Of a stretch of 64,000 nucleotides of DNA, positions 32,745-40,961 are shown piece by piece. The notes beneath the pieces were generated by a model, which made no database searches, had not been told where the DNA came from, and was given only the letters and a program-made list of their open reading frames with translations. Every line of letters starts with the position of its first letter. Within the stretch, counting starts at the first letter, position 1. The stretch lies in the NCBI RefSeq assembly GCF_900182735.1, contig NZ_FXTU01000004.1, positions 239,539-303,538 of the forward strand, read 5' to 3'. The translations under genes were made by a program, and so were the position numbers. The DNA comes from Laceyella tengchongensis (GTDB lineage Bacteria; Bacillota; Bacilli; Thermoactinomycetales; Thermoactinomycetaceae).

Positions 32745-33551
32745 ATGCGGATTGAATGGTCTCATGTCAGAAAATGTTATGAAATATCTGATACACGGAC
32801 CCGCCCAGCTCGGAACCAAATGAAAAACATCGGCTTACTTGATTTTTCAGCATCGGTCAGTGAAGGGATCACAGTGGTTCTAGGGCCGCGGGGAGCGGGC
32901 AAGTCCACTTTGCTCCGGGTGACGGCGACAGTGATGGTGCCGGATGATGGCAATGTGCTGTATCAACTGACGGACAAAGAAACGGTGGAATGGTCGCGGG
33001 GACGCTTGATGGCATCGGGAATATCCAGTGTGTCGCCGCTCAAACAAATCATTAGCTATATTCCGCATGCTAAGCAGCTTGACAATGACATGACCGTGGA
33101 ACAGTCGCTGATCATGCAAGCGCGGAGCAAGCGGGTGTTGCGGTCTCGCAAACGGGCGATGGAACTGCTGACGCGTTGGGGATTGGCCGGTGTGCGCCAT
33201 ACGCCGTTGTACCAACTGCGCGGTGGGGCGCTGAAGCGCTTTTTATTGGCGCACGGATTGATCGGCAAGCCGCGCATATGGATCTTGGACGAGCCTACAG
33301 AGGGGCTGGACCCTTTGGGGCGGGCATTGTTGTGGCAAGAATTGCGGCACCCGTCCAAAGGCCGGATTACGCTGATCGCCACAGAACGGGATATGGCTTT
33401 GGCTGAACTGGCCGATCAATTGATTTTGATGGAATGTGGCCAATGCCGGCGTCACGGCAAGCGAAAATGGCTGACTGCTGGTGTTAAGGAAGGCACGGTT
33501 AGTGCATGGTATCGGACGATGCAGACTTTTTCCTATCAACAAGAACGATAA
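32745..33551 (+). CDS. Orphan ABC transporter-like ATP-binding protein with divergent motifs
   Basis: This 268-residue protein has an intact Walker A (GPRGAGKST) and Walker B (WILDEPTEGLDP). The signature LSGGQ is changed to LRGGA, and the H-loop position reads IATERD, without His. In canonical ABC ATPases the Ser of the signature and the H-loop His are important for hydrolysis. No permease or binding protein is adjacent; the next gene encodes a GNAT protein 19 bases away. It may bind nucleotide slowly, act with a remote membrane partner, or regulate something else. The start has an AAGGGATGG ribosome site. Confidence 0.75.
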   Translation: MRIEWSHVRKCYEISDTRTRPARNQMKNIGLLDFSASVSEGITVVLGPRGAGKSTLLRVTATVMVPDDGNVLYQLTDKETVEWSRGRLMASGISSVSPLKQIISYIPHAKQLDNDMTVEQSLIMQARSKRVLRSRKRAMELLTRWGLAGVRHTPLYQLRGGALKRFLLAHGLIGKPRIWILDEPTEGLDPLGRALLWQELRHPSKGRITLIATERDMALAELADQLILMECGQCRRHGKRKWLTAGVKEGTVSAWYRTMQTFSYQQER

Positions 33552-33569
33552 CGGGATGAGGGAACCAGC

Positions 33570-34055
33570 ATGGCAGAATTGGAATTAAGGCTGGCGGAGA
33601 CGGATGAGGAAAGACAGTGGCTGGAAGCGTTATGGAAAAAGGAATGGGGCGGAACGACGATGATCACGCGCGGGCGTAGCACCGCTTTGGCGGATGTGCA
33701 GGCAGTGATCGCCTACAGTGGCGGGGAACCCGTGGGAGCGGTCACTTGGCGCATGGACGAACAAGATGCCGAACTGATGAGCCTCAATGCCTTTCGGGAA
33801 GGTCAAGGCATCGGCGGGGCATTGCTGGCACGCGCAGAGCAGGAAGTGAAATCCATGGGGACGACGCGCCTGTACCTGATCACCACCAATGACAATCTGC
33901 ATGCGCTTGCTTTTTATCAAAAGCAGGGCTATCGGTTGGTGCGCCTGTTTCCAGGGGCTGTCGATGCCGCACGCCGGATGAAGCCGACCATTCCGGTCAT
34001 CGGGCACCATGGGATTCCTTTGCGCGATGAGTTAGAGCTGGCGAAGGCATGGTGA
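33570..34055 (+). CDS. GNAT family N-acetyltransferase
   Basis: This 161-residue acetyltransferase has the acetyl-CoA loop GQGIGGALLARAEQEV (motif A) near residues 75-90. Motif B follows with LYLITTNDNLHALAFYQKQGYR. The acceptor is unknown. The gene follows the orphan ABC ATPase by 19 bases and is probably co-transcribed. The C-terminal HHGIPLRDELEL is a conserved tail of this subgroup. Confidence 0.87.
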   Translation: MAELELRLAETDEERQWLEALWKKEWGGTTMITRGRSTALADVQAVIAYSGGEPVGAVTWRMDEQDAELMSLNAFREGQGIGGALLARAEQEVKSMGTTRLYLITTNDNLHALAFYQKQGYRLVRLFPGAVDAARRMKPTIPVIGHHGIPLRDELELAKAW

Positions 34056-34074
34056 CGGCGAATATGCAAGGTGT

Positions 34075-34126
34075 GGCAACGCCCCCACTTGACGGTGTGC
34101 GTGAAGGGGGGGAGGGTTGCCTTTTG
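34075..34126 (+). terminator. Terminator after the GNAT gene
   Basis: GGCAAC with GTTGCC and the adjoining CCCCCACTT with GAAGGGGG form a long interrupted stem, followed by TTTTG. Confidence 0.7.
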
Positions 34127-34195
34127 ACTGGTGAATTGGCTCGCGCAAGGCTTTGTTTTTTAGAAAGCAAGCTGGATTTCCATAGCGAAGGTTGT

Positions 34196-34870
34196 TCACG
34201 CGAACAGCAATGAGAGGAGATTACCCATCGCCTCGATGGTCATGGGGATCGCATAGTTGAACATAGGTCCGAAGACAAATTGACCTAGCGGTGTGATGGC
34301 CAAGATAAGAAATACAAAAATGCCCCACTGTTCATATTGTCCCATCTTGGCTCGTAGGCGGGGAGAGACCAAGTCTTCCACGATGCGATAGCCATCCAGC
34401 GGTGGGAACGGGTATAGATTGAAGAAGAACAACAACACATTGATATGGACGATGGTGCCGAACAGGGTGTTGACGATATAACCGACTTGCGCAGACATCC
34501 CTTCTATTAGGCCCGCGGCGGTGGCTACCATCCAGAGCGCCATGGTGATCAATGCGACAAGAAGATTGCTGAATGGGCCAGCAAAGGTGACGAGAATGCT
34601 GTACAGTCGCGGTCGGCGAAAGTGGCGGCGGTTGACCAAGACGGGTCTAGCCCAACCAAAATGGAAGAAGATGAAGAATAATGTTCCCATCAGGTCGAGA
34701 TGGGCGGCCGGATTCAGAGTTAGGCGTCCATCGTTCCGGGGGGTTGGATCCCCGAAGCGGGTCGCTACAAAAGCGTGAGCGAACTCATGCACGGTTAACC
34801 CGATCAATACCGCTGTCAGCAAAAACGGCAATTGATTGAGCGTGGCTGAGAAATAAGACAAAAAATCCAT
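34196..34870 (-). CDS. Site-2 protease family (M50B) membrane metallopeptidase
   Basis: This 224-residue membrane protein has the zinc motif HEFAH in LTVHEFAHAFVATRFGD and the third ligand region NLYPFPPLDGYRI. This is the Rce/YwhC-like M50B group with about five membrane segments. Such proteases cut membrane proteins within the bilayer, for example after a site-1 cut in anti-sigma factors. RsgI in this window is a possible but unproven substrate. The ATG at 34870 follows AGGTGAT; a GTG nine bases upstream is less likely. Confidence 0.85.
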   Translation of the reverse strand: MDFLSYFSATLNQLPFLLTAVLIGLTVHEFAHAFVATRFGDPTPRNDGRLTLNPAAHLDLMGTLFFIFFHFGWARPVLVNRRHFRRPRLYSILVTFAGPFSNLLVALITMALWMVATAAGLIEGMSAQVGYIVNTLFGTIVHINVLLFFFNLYPFPPLDGYRIVEDLVSPRLRAKMGQYEQWGIFVFLILAITPLGQFVFGPMFNYAIPMTIEAMGNLLSLLFA

Positions 34871-34905
34871 GGTTATCACCTGTCATCTCAAATGGATTGC
34901 ATATA

Positions 34906-34937
34906 GAAAAAAGCAGTGCCATGTCGGCACTGCTTTT
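34906..34937 (-). terminator. Terminator of the acnA-VOC transcript
   Basis: AAAAGCAGTGCC and GGCACTGCTTTT form a 12-bp perfect stem, with a T run on the minus strand. Confidence 0.85.
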
Positions 34938-34938
34938 A

Positions 34939-35304
34939 TCATAGCATTTGTATCATCTCAACGCGATTCCCAAATGGATCGCGAAACTCAAAACGATCGC
35001 ACCCGGGGATGGGTATTGAATCCAAGATCTTGACCCCGTGTTGCTCAAGATGCGCGCGCCACGCGGCCAAATCGTCAACAAGGTAAGCGAGATGGGCTTT
35101 GGTGCGGTTTCGATCCACCCCTTCTTCGATGCCCACATGTACCTCTTTGGAGCCAACCTGAAGCCAGAAGCCGCCGCGTCCTTGAAGGGAAGCTGGTTTG
35201 GCGCGTTCTGGTAGTCCGAGGATTTCACAGTAGAAGTGTCGGGCATCTTTTTCCCCGCTTTTGGGAATCGTGATTTGCGCGTGGTGAAGATCGCGAATCT
35301 CCAT
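34939..35304 (-). CDS. VOC family (glyoxalase/bleomycin resistance) protein
   Basis: This 121-residue protein has the two beta-alpha-beta-beta-beta repeats of the vicinal oxygen chelate fold. HHAQITIP, HVGIEEG and HLAYLVDDL, then FEFRDPFGNRVEMIQ, carry the usual metal-ligand positions. It could be an isomerase, lyase or dioxygenase-like protein; nothing in the sequence fixes the substrate. It starts two bases after the acnA stop, so it is the second gene of that transcript. Confidence 0.8.
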   Translation of the reverse strand: MEIRDLHHAQITIPKSGEKDARHFYCEILGLPERAKPASLQGRGGFWLQVGSKEVHVGIEEGVDRNRTKAHLAYLVDDLAAWRAHLEQHGVKILDSIPIPGCDRFEFRDPFGNRVEMIQML

Positions 35305-35306
35305 GG

Positions 35307-38030
35307 TTACGCTTTGCTTCCTTCTTGGTTGGCCAGGATTTGGCGCAATACCGTTTGCAAAATGCCTCCATTGCGGTAGTACTCAATATCCACAACACTG
35401 TCCAGGCGCACAGTCACATCAAATTGGACGGAAGAGCCATCCGGTTTGGTTGCGGTCACGGTGAGCGTTTGACCTGGAGTCACTTCGTCGTTCAAGCCGG
35501 CGATATCGATTTTCTCTGTGCCGTCAAGGCCGAGCGATTGCCAGTTAGCTCCGTTGGCAAACTGCAACGGCAACACGCCCATGCCGACGAGGTTGCTGCG
35601 GTGGATCCGCTCAAAGCTTTCCGCGATGACGGCTTTTACCCCGAGCAAGTTGGTACCTTTGGCGGCCCAGTCACGGGAAGAGCCAGTACCGTATTCTTTG
35701 CCCGCGATCACGACCAATGGCGTGCCTGACTTTTTGTACTCCATCGCTGCATCGTAGATGGACATGACTTGTTGGGATGGCACGTGTTTGGTTACGCCAC
35801 CTTCCGACCCCGGTACCATTTGGTTGCGAATGCGGATGTTGGCGAAGGTTCCGCGTGTCATTACCCGGTCATTACCGCGACGGGAACCGTACGAGTTGAA
35901 ATCTTTGATGGCCACGCCTTTATCTTGCAAGTAGCGTCCAGCTGGGCTGGTCGGTGCGATGCTGCCGGCGGGAGAAATATGGTCGGTGGTCACGGAATCG
36001 TTGAGCAGCGCCAGGATGTGCGCACCCGTGATCGGCTTGATTTCTTCCACATCGGCGGACATGTCGACAAAGAATGGGGGCTCTTGGATATAAGTTGAAT
36101 CTTGATCCCATTCATACAGCACGCCTTTGGGGGTTGGCAACTGGTTCCAACGTTCGTTGGCGTCAAAGACTTGCGCGTATTGTTTGCGGAACTGCTCGGC
36201 GCTGATAGCGGAGTTCATCACTTGACTGATCTCGTGCGAACTTGGCCAGATGTCTTTCAGATAGATGGCTTCACCCGCGTCATTGTGGCCGATGGGCTCC
36301 GTAGCGAAGTCGATGTTGACCGTTCCCGCGAGCGCGTAAGCAACTACCAGTGGTGGGGATGCCAGATAGTTGGCTTTGACCAGCGGATGAATCCGTCCTT
36401 CAAAGTTCCGGTTTCCGGACAGGACCGATGCCACAGTTAAGTCGTTTTCTTCAATCGCTTTGCTCACTTCATCAGACAGCGGGCCGCTGTTGCCGATGCA
36501 AGTGGCGCAACCGTAACCAGCGACAGTGAAGCCCAATTTGGCCAATGGTTCGATCAAACCGGCCTTATCGAGGTAATCGGTTACCACTTTGGAACCAGGT
36601 GTCAAACTGCTTTTGACGAATGGTTTAACAGTGAGTCCTTTTTCAACCGCTTTTTTCGCCACCAAGCCGGCGCCGACCATTACGGACGGGTTGGAGGTGT
36701 TGGTACAGCTGGTGATCGCAGCGATCACAACTGCGCCTTGATCCAATTGATAGGTGGAACCGTCCGGCAGGCTGACTTGCGCTGATTTGGCGCATTCTTC
36801 TTCGCTCAAGCCGAAGCCGCGTTGATCGATAGGCTTGCGCAATGTTTCATTCCAAGCTTCTTTCATAGCGGTAAGTTCAATGCGGTCTTGCGGGCGTTTT
36901 GGTCCAGACAAGCTGGGGACGACGGTACTGAGATCCAGTTCCACGGTGTCGGTGAAGACTGGGTCTGGCGTATCGTCGGTGCGGAACAAGCCTTGCGCTT
37001 GGTAATATTCTTTCACCAAGGTGACCAATTCTTCATCCCGGCCGGTGTTGCGGAGGTAGTTCAACGCTTCGTCATCGACGGGGAAGAAGCCGATGGTCGC
37101 ACCATACTCAGGAGCCATGTTAGCGACGGTGGCCCGGTCTGCTAGGCTGAGATTGGAAAGTCCCGGTCCGTAGAACTCGACAAACTTACCAACGACTCCT
37201 TTTTTACGCAGCATTTCGGTTACTGTGAGTGCCAAGTCAGTGGCGGTGGCACCATCTGGCAATTGTCCGGTCAGTTTGAAACCGATGACTTCCGGAGTGA
37301 TGAAGTACAGCGGTTGCCCCAACATACAAGCTTCTGCTTCGATTCCGCCTACACCCCAACCGACGACGCCCAAGCCGTTGATCATCGTCGTATGGGAGTC
37401 GGTTCCGACTAGGGAATCAGGGAAAACGACAGTTTCACCGTCGACTTCACGGGTAGCTGCTACATTGGCCAAGTATTCCAAGTTGACCTGATGCACGATC
37501 CCGGTTGCCGGCGGTACGGCGCGGAAGTTGTCAAGCGATTCAGCTGCCCATCTGAGCAGGCGGTAACGTTCTTCGTTGCGCTCAAACTCCAAATTCATGT
37601 TGTACTCAAGTGCGTCTTGGGTTCCCGCTTTGTCAACCATGACTGAGTGGTCGATCACCAGGTCAACGGGAATAAGCGGATTAATGCGTTCTGGGTCGCC
37701 GCCGACGCGCGCCATAGCCGAACGGAGCGCGGCCAAGTCCACCACGGCCGGAACACCGGTGAAGTCTTGCAATACGATGCGGGCAGGCTTAAATGCGATC
37801 TCCTTGTCGGAGCGCTTGTCGGCCCAAGTGGCCAATTGTTCGATGTGCTCTTTGGTTACAGCTTTGCCGTCGTATTGACGCACGGCCGCTTCCAGCAACA
37901 CTTTGATGGAGAAAGGCAAGCGGGAGACAGGGCCGATTCCTTGCTCTTCCAATCCGTTCAGACGATAGTAAACATACTCTTGCTCCCCGACTTTCAGTTT
38001 GGAACGAACGTGAAACAGGTCGTTTGTCAT
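35307..38030 (-). CDS. acnA: Aconitate hydratase A
   Basis: This 907-residue aconitase/IRP1-type enzyme has the iron-sulfur Cys in ITSCTNTSNPSVM and GYGCATCIGNSGPL. The substrate-binding blocks include GTDSHTTMINGLGVVGWGVGG and KEYGTGSSRDWAAKG. It isomerises citrate to isocitrate; the Bacillus homologue also binds RNA when its cluster is lost. The start at 38030 follows AAAGGAGG; the longer frame to 38078 lacks a site. An IclR-type operator-like repeat lies 40 bases upstream of the start. Confidence 0.97.
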   Translation of the reverse strand: MTNDLFHVRSKLKVGEQEYVYYRLNGLEEQGIGPVSRLPFSIKVLLEAAVRQYDGKAVTKEHIEQLATWADKRSDKEIAFKPARIVLQDFTGVPAVVDLAALRSAMARVGGDPERINPLIPVDLVIDHSVMVDKAGTQDALEYNMNLEFERNEERYRLLRWAAESLDNFRAVPPATGIVHQVNLEYLANVAATREVDGETVVFPDSLVGTDSHTTMINGLGVVGWGVGGIEAEACMLGQPLYFITPEVIGFKLTGQLPDGATATDLALTVTEMLRKKGVVGKFVEFYGPGLSNLSLADRATVANMAPEYGATIGFFPVDDEALNYLRNTGRDEELVTLVKEYYQAQGLFRTDDTPDPVFTDTVELDLSTVVPSLSGPKRPQDRIELTAMKEAWNETLRKPIDQRGFGLSEEECAKSAQVSLPDGSTYQLDQGAVVIAAITSCTNTSNPSVMVGAGLVAKKAVEKGLTVKPFVKSSLTPGSKVVTDYLDKAGLIEPLAKLGFTVAGYGCATCIGNSGPLSDEVSKAIEENDLTVASVLSGNRNFEGRIHPLVKANYLASPPLVVAYALAGTVNIDFATEPIGHNDAGEAIYLKDIWPSSHEISQVMNSAISAEQFRKQYAQVFDANERWNQLPTPKGVLYEWDQDSTYIQEPPFFVDMSADVEEIKPITGAHILALLNDSVTTDHISPAGSIAPTSPAGRYLQDKGVAIKDFNSYGSRRGNDRVMTRGTFANIRIRNQMVPGSEGGVTKHVPSQQVMSIYDAAMEYKKSGTPLVVIAGKEYGTGSSRDWAAKGTNLLGVKAVIAESFERIHRSNLVGMGVLPLQFANGANWQSLGLDGTEKIDIAGLNDEVTPGQTLTVTATKPDGSSVQFDVTVRLDSVVDIEYYRNGGILQTVLRQILANQEGSKA

Positions 38031-38069
38031 CGTGGAACCTCCTTTTAGCGAACGCAAAATGATGCAGGC

Positions 38070-38090
38070 GAGTTTCATCTAGTGAAACTC
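38070..38090. promoter_or_regulatory. IclR-type operator-like inverted repeat in the acnA leader
   Basis: GAGTTTCA and TGAAACTC form a perfect 8-bp repeat with a 5-base spacer. The inner GTTTCATCTAGTGAAAC (38072-38088) shares 14 of 17 positions with a site in front of the divergent iclR-family gene. Confidence 0.6.
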
Positions 38091-38111
38091 AGTTTCTAAA
38101 TTCGCTTTCAT

Positions 38112-38138
38112 TATACAACGGTTTTGAAAAGTTGTATA
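38112..38138. repeat. Inverted repeat around the acnA promoter
   Basis: TATACAAC and GTTGTATA are separated by 11 bases. The right half in the minus direction overlaps TATAAT, a likely -10 element of acnA. It could be a second operator. Confidence 0.5.
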
Positions 38139-38305
38139 GAGTGCTTTCATTGAAAAATCCCGGAATCTTTGTGCAAGCGACGAGCGGCCTTTATTTTCAG
38201 AAGGTCGGAATGCAGTATTGACAAGGGTTTTCGCAATTATCCTGCCCGTTTGAGGAGATTGTTTGCGGTCTTAAACATGCTTGTAGGTTTATCCCGCGTT
38301 TTTGG

Positions 38306-38340
38306 TATAATGGGTGAAAAGTTGTTTCGTAGAGTGAAAC
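38306..38340 (+). promoter_or_regulatory. Promoter -10 and operator-like repeat of the iclR-family gene
   Basis: TATAAT at 38306-38311 is followed at 38324-38340 by GTTTCGTAGAGTGAAAC, a 5-7-5 inverted repeat nearly identical to the repeat in the acnA leader. The position just downstream of the promoter suggests autorepression. Confidence 0.6.
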
Positions 38341-38354
38341 CGGAGGGGTAAACG

Positions 38355-39104
38355 GTGAGTGATGAGAAAAAGTCAACCGTGCGCGCGGCGGAACGAGCTT
38401 TGGATATCCTTCTCTGCTTTGTGGATGAAGGGAGCCTGGGCATGATGGAGATCGCCGAGCGTACCGGATTGAATAAAAGCACAGTATTTCGCTTGCTGGC
38501 GACGCTGGAAGGTAAGGGGTTTGTGAAGCGGGATTCGGAGACGGACAAGTATCAGCTCGGTTTCCGCGTGTGGGAACTAGCCACTAGCCTCAACCAATCA
38601 GACGAGCCGGCCGTTCTGTTTTTACCGGAGATGGAACGGTTGCGAGATGAGTTGGATGAAACGGTTAGCCTGTATTACCGTATCGGCAAAGAGCGAGTCC
38701 GCGTCCAGGCGATCGAGAGCAAACAAGCCATTCGCCGCGTGGCGCCGGTCGGGGCGCGGTTGCCATTGTATGTGGGGGCTTCCAGCAAAGTGCTGATGGC
38801 TTACGCCAGCGAGGAAGAGCTACAGGAGTTGCTGGCCGATCCCGATTGGCCCGACAGCGTCAACAAGGAAGTGTATTTGGAACAATTGCAGCGCATCCAC
38901 GACGACGGCTACGCCATCAGTGTTGAAGAGCGGGAAGCGGGCACCGCGGCGGTCAGTGTGCCTGTATTTTCACGGCAAGGGAGATTGGTGGCGGCGCTGG
39001 CGGTGTCCGGCCCTGTTTCCCGCATGAATGTCAAAAAAATGGTGCAGTGTGTTCCCAGTCTCAAAGAGTCAGCCCAGCGGATGGGCAAGTTGGTGCGTGC
39101 GTGA
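38355..39104 (+). CDS. IclR family transcriptional regulator
   Basis: This 249-residue regulator has an N-terminal winged helix (residues 8-70: RALDILLCF, MEIAERTGLNKSTVFRLLATL) and a C-terminal GAF-like effector domain with LPLYVGASSKVLMAY and EREAGTAAVSVPVF. It starts with GTG at 38355 behind GGAGGGG. The family binds short palindromes and responds to small organic acids. It is divergent from acnA, and both carry the same repeat, so it may control aconitase and its own gene. The effector is unknown. Confidence 0.9.
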   Translation: MSDEKKSTVRAAERALDILLCFVDEGSLGMMEIAERTGLNKSTVFRLLATLEGKGFVKRDSETDKYQLGFRVWELATSLNQSDEPAVLFLPEMERLRDELDETVSLYYRIGKERVRVQAIESKQAIRRVAPVGARLPLYVGASSKVLMAYASEEELQELLADPDWPDSVNKEVYLEQLQRIHDDGYAISVEEREAGTAAVSVPVFSRQGRLVAALAVSGPVSRMNVKKMVQCVPSLKESAQRMGKLVRA

Positions 39105-39137
39105 GGCCCCTTAAAAACACAAAGGGGCCTCACGCAC
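39097..39137. terminator. 16-bp perfect hairpin at the end of the iclR-family gene
   Basis: GTGCGTGAGGCCCCTT and AAGGGGCCTCACGCAC are exact complements and the left arm includes the stop codon. No T run follows, so termination may be inefficient or factor-assisted. Confidence 0.65.
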
Positions 39138-39236
39138 TTGTGACAGTGTGGTGAGGGTTCGTGAAAAATGGGAAGAGAGGCGCTTCGATTGTGATATAAA
39201 AACTAGAGAGCAAAAGGGAAAGGGGAACATGGCGTT

Positions 39237-39590
39237 ATGAAAGTGGCGGCGATGGGATGCTTTTTGGGATTTATCTTCACTTTTCTTTTCACTTTGTACA
39301 GGTCCCAAGTGGAAAAAGCGAAACATGGGAAACTTCCTTCCTTGAGCAAGGCCAAATACCGTAAAATGTATGTCTCATCTTTTGTGTTTCTTGGTATTTT
39401 CATTATCGCGTTGCTAGCGGCCAAAGGGATGGATGACGGCAAAGCAAAACCGGCTGTTTCTGATCCACCCGCTTCCCAGTCGGATATCGACGCAAAAGGG
39501 ACGTCGGCTAGCGATGATCTTGAGGATGACGACAAGCACGATAAAGATGAGAATAAAAAAAAGCGCAAGCATGACAACGACGATGACTGA
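39237..39590 (+). CDS. Small membrane protein with acidic/basic C-terminal tail
   Basis: This 117-residue protein has two predicted membrane segments (residues 4-20 and 47-62) joined by a basic loop with SLSKAKYRKMY. A hydrophilic tail follows, of alternating Asp/Glu and Lys (DDLEDDDKHDKDENKKKRK). I recognise no family. The ribosome site AAAGGGG is better spaced for an ATG at 39230, whose three-codon frame ATG GCG TTA TGA overlaps the ATG at 39237, so re-initiation is possible. It may be envelope-associated. Confidence 0.5.
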   Translation: MKVAAMGCFLGFIFTFLFTLYRSQVEKAKHGKLPSLSKAKYRKMYVSSFVFLGIFIIALLAAKGMDDGKAKPAVSDPPASQSDIDAKGTSASDDLEDDDKHDKDENKKKRKHDNDDD

Positions 39591-39669
39591 GGAAGATAGC
39601 CATGGGCATGGCGCGATTCCACGTAAAAATAAAAGAAGAACGCCTGGCAAAGCGGCGTTCCTATCATCG

Positions 39670-39849
39670 TTACAGCTCGGCTTCAAACCGGTTTAACAGT
39701 AATTGCTTTATGCGCTGGCACTGTTGCTGGTGCCATTCATCACGATGGTCTTTTAGTTGTTTGTAAGTTTGGTCCAAGGCGAACTTGATCACTTCAGCCT
39801 CATCGGCGGTAAAAGTCCATGTATACATATCATCGGTCGTTTTTTCCAC
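39670..39849 (-). CDS. Hypothetical protein, 59 residues
   Basis: This short gene starts with GTG at 39849 and has a very good ribosome site (AGGAGGGAG) seven bases upstream. The translation begins MEKTTDDMYTWTFTADEA, is predicted helical and charged, and ends RIKQLLLNRFEAEL. It has one Cys near residue 48. It is followed on the minus strand by a hairpin, GAACGCC and GGCGTTC (39641-39660), with a T-rich tail. I do not recognise a family, but the signals support a real gene. Confidence 0.6.
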   Translation of the reverse strand: MEKTTDDMYTWTFTADEAEVIKFALDQTYKQLKDHRDEWHQQQCQRIKQLLLNRFEAEL

Positions 39850-39905
39850 CTGACTCCCTCCTCTTTTTCAGTCTGGACAAGGAAGTGGGCAGTTAGCCAT
39901 GCCGG

Positions 39906-40517
39906 TCAAGATTTTTTCAGGTCATCTCGCTGGGTACGACCGCCGTAGAAAAGCGCTTCCGGTTCTGCGACGTCTTGCTTGGCTATGATTTTGTCTGGTA
40001 CGAGGCGGTAGACGATGGTTTTGCTACCCATGGTCGAACGGTATCTTTCCACATGGGCTTCACGCAAGGGAGTTGGGAAATACCCCGGCACGTATTTGGC
40101 TAGCATGGCATTCAGCGCCGCGGTGGCTTTGGCGAGATCGATGCCGGGAGCAACGTTTCCAAACAACATGACGCTGGTGTAAGACGTGCCGGTCTTGGCC
40201 GGGACGGTGGACACGATGGTTCCGTACTCTTGGGCTACGGTGAAACAGAGCGGGCCGGCGGCGGTGCTTAGCGCATCCGCCTTCCGACCGATTTCGCTTC
40301 CATGAAAATAAATCGCATCTTGATACCAGACATAGTTGAGCGGAACGACATACGTCCCTTCCGCATCGACGAGGCCCAGATAGCCGACGCGGGTGGAATG
40401 AAGAAGTTGCCGCACCCGCTCTTCGTCATGCAAACGTTTGGTTTTGCGGCGGATCGGGCGGCTTGTTTCTTTGTTGAGCAACGCGTGAAAGGGGCAAGTA
40501 GACCGATTGGGATTCAT
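39906..40517 (-). CDS. Pyridoxamine 5'-phosphate oxidase-fold flavoprotein (NimA-like)
   Basis: This 203-residue protein has the split-barrel FMN-binding fold of the NimA/PNPOx-like group. RVGYLGLVDAEGTYVVPLNYVW, separated by a turn, is followed by IYFHGSEIGRKADAL and VCFTV-like LCFTVAQEYGTIVST. Members are FMN- or heme-binding and of varied function; true PdxH activity is not implied. The gene overlaps the start of a degenerate GntR/MocR-like sequence on the other strand, a frequent partner of this family. Confidence 0.8.
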   Translation of the reverse strand: MNPNRSTCPFHALLNKETSRPIRRKTKRLHDEERVRQLLHSTRVGYLGLVDAEGTYVVPLNYVWYQDAIYFHGSEIGRKADALSTAAGPLCFTVAQEYGTIVSTVPAKTGTSYTSVMLFGNVAPGIDLAKATAALNAMLAKYVPGYFPTPLREAHVERYRSTMGSKTIVYRLVPDKIIAKQDVAEPEALFYGGRTQRDDLKKS

Positions 40518-40530
40518 GTGCTTTCCTCCT

Positions 40531-40783
40531 CTAGCGGTGCAAAAAGCCTACCGCATCTTGCAAGAGGAAGATTGGATCATCAGCCGCCCCCCGCCATGGT
40601 ACGGTGGTTAATCCGCGATTGTCGGTTCATGTGCCGCTCGTTTCCCCCAGGCGCGAGCAAAATCGATTTCAACTGTTGGAGCGCATCCGAGCGGCTACCC
40701 GTGTGCCAGGGATGTTTCTCCTGTCCGGTATTTCCACACCACCGGAGGAAGAGATCGCTCGCGTGTTGAAGCAAGTGGTATAG
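40531..40783 (+). pseudogene. Remnant of a GntR/MocR-family regulator
   Basis: From 40537 one frame reads VQKAYRILQEEDWIISRPPP and then stops; the sequence matches the end of a GntR winged helix (TVxxAYxxLxxEGxIxSRP). A second frame reads from about 40600 to the TAG at 40781-40783. It contains FQLLERIRAATRVPGMFLLS and STPPEEEIARVLKQVV, resembling the C-terminal end of an aminotransferase-like domain. The helix-turn-helix start and nearly all of the middle are missing. The MocR assignment is inference from the motif and from the divergent NimA-like neighbour. The 40784-40961 stretch holds no gene I can support. Confidence 0.5.
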
Positions 40784-40961
40784 TTTGCTTAATGTATGAC
40801 GAGAGATCGCTACGGCCCGCTGTTTTTCTTTTTTGGCATTGCCAATCATCTTCCTATTGCTAAGAGGGAAGCCCTTTTGCTAGCATGGCTAGTAGATGTT
40901 TTTCATAGCGGCGACCGCAGGGTGTTGCCCCATTTTGTTGTAAAAGAGAAGAGGTGCATTC

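Noticed and set aside
40784..40961. preQ1 riboswitch before queE
   Set aside because: No conserved preQ1-I loop or A-rich tail was found; only short palindromes such as TTGGCATTGCCAA are present.
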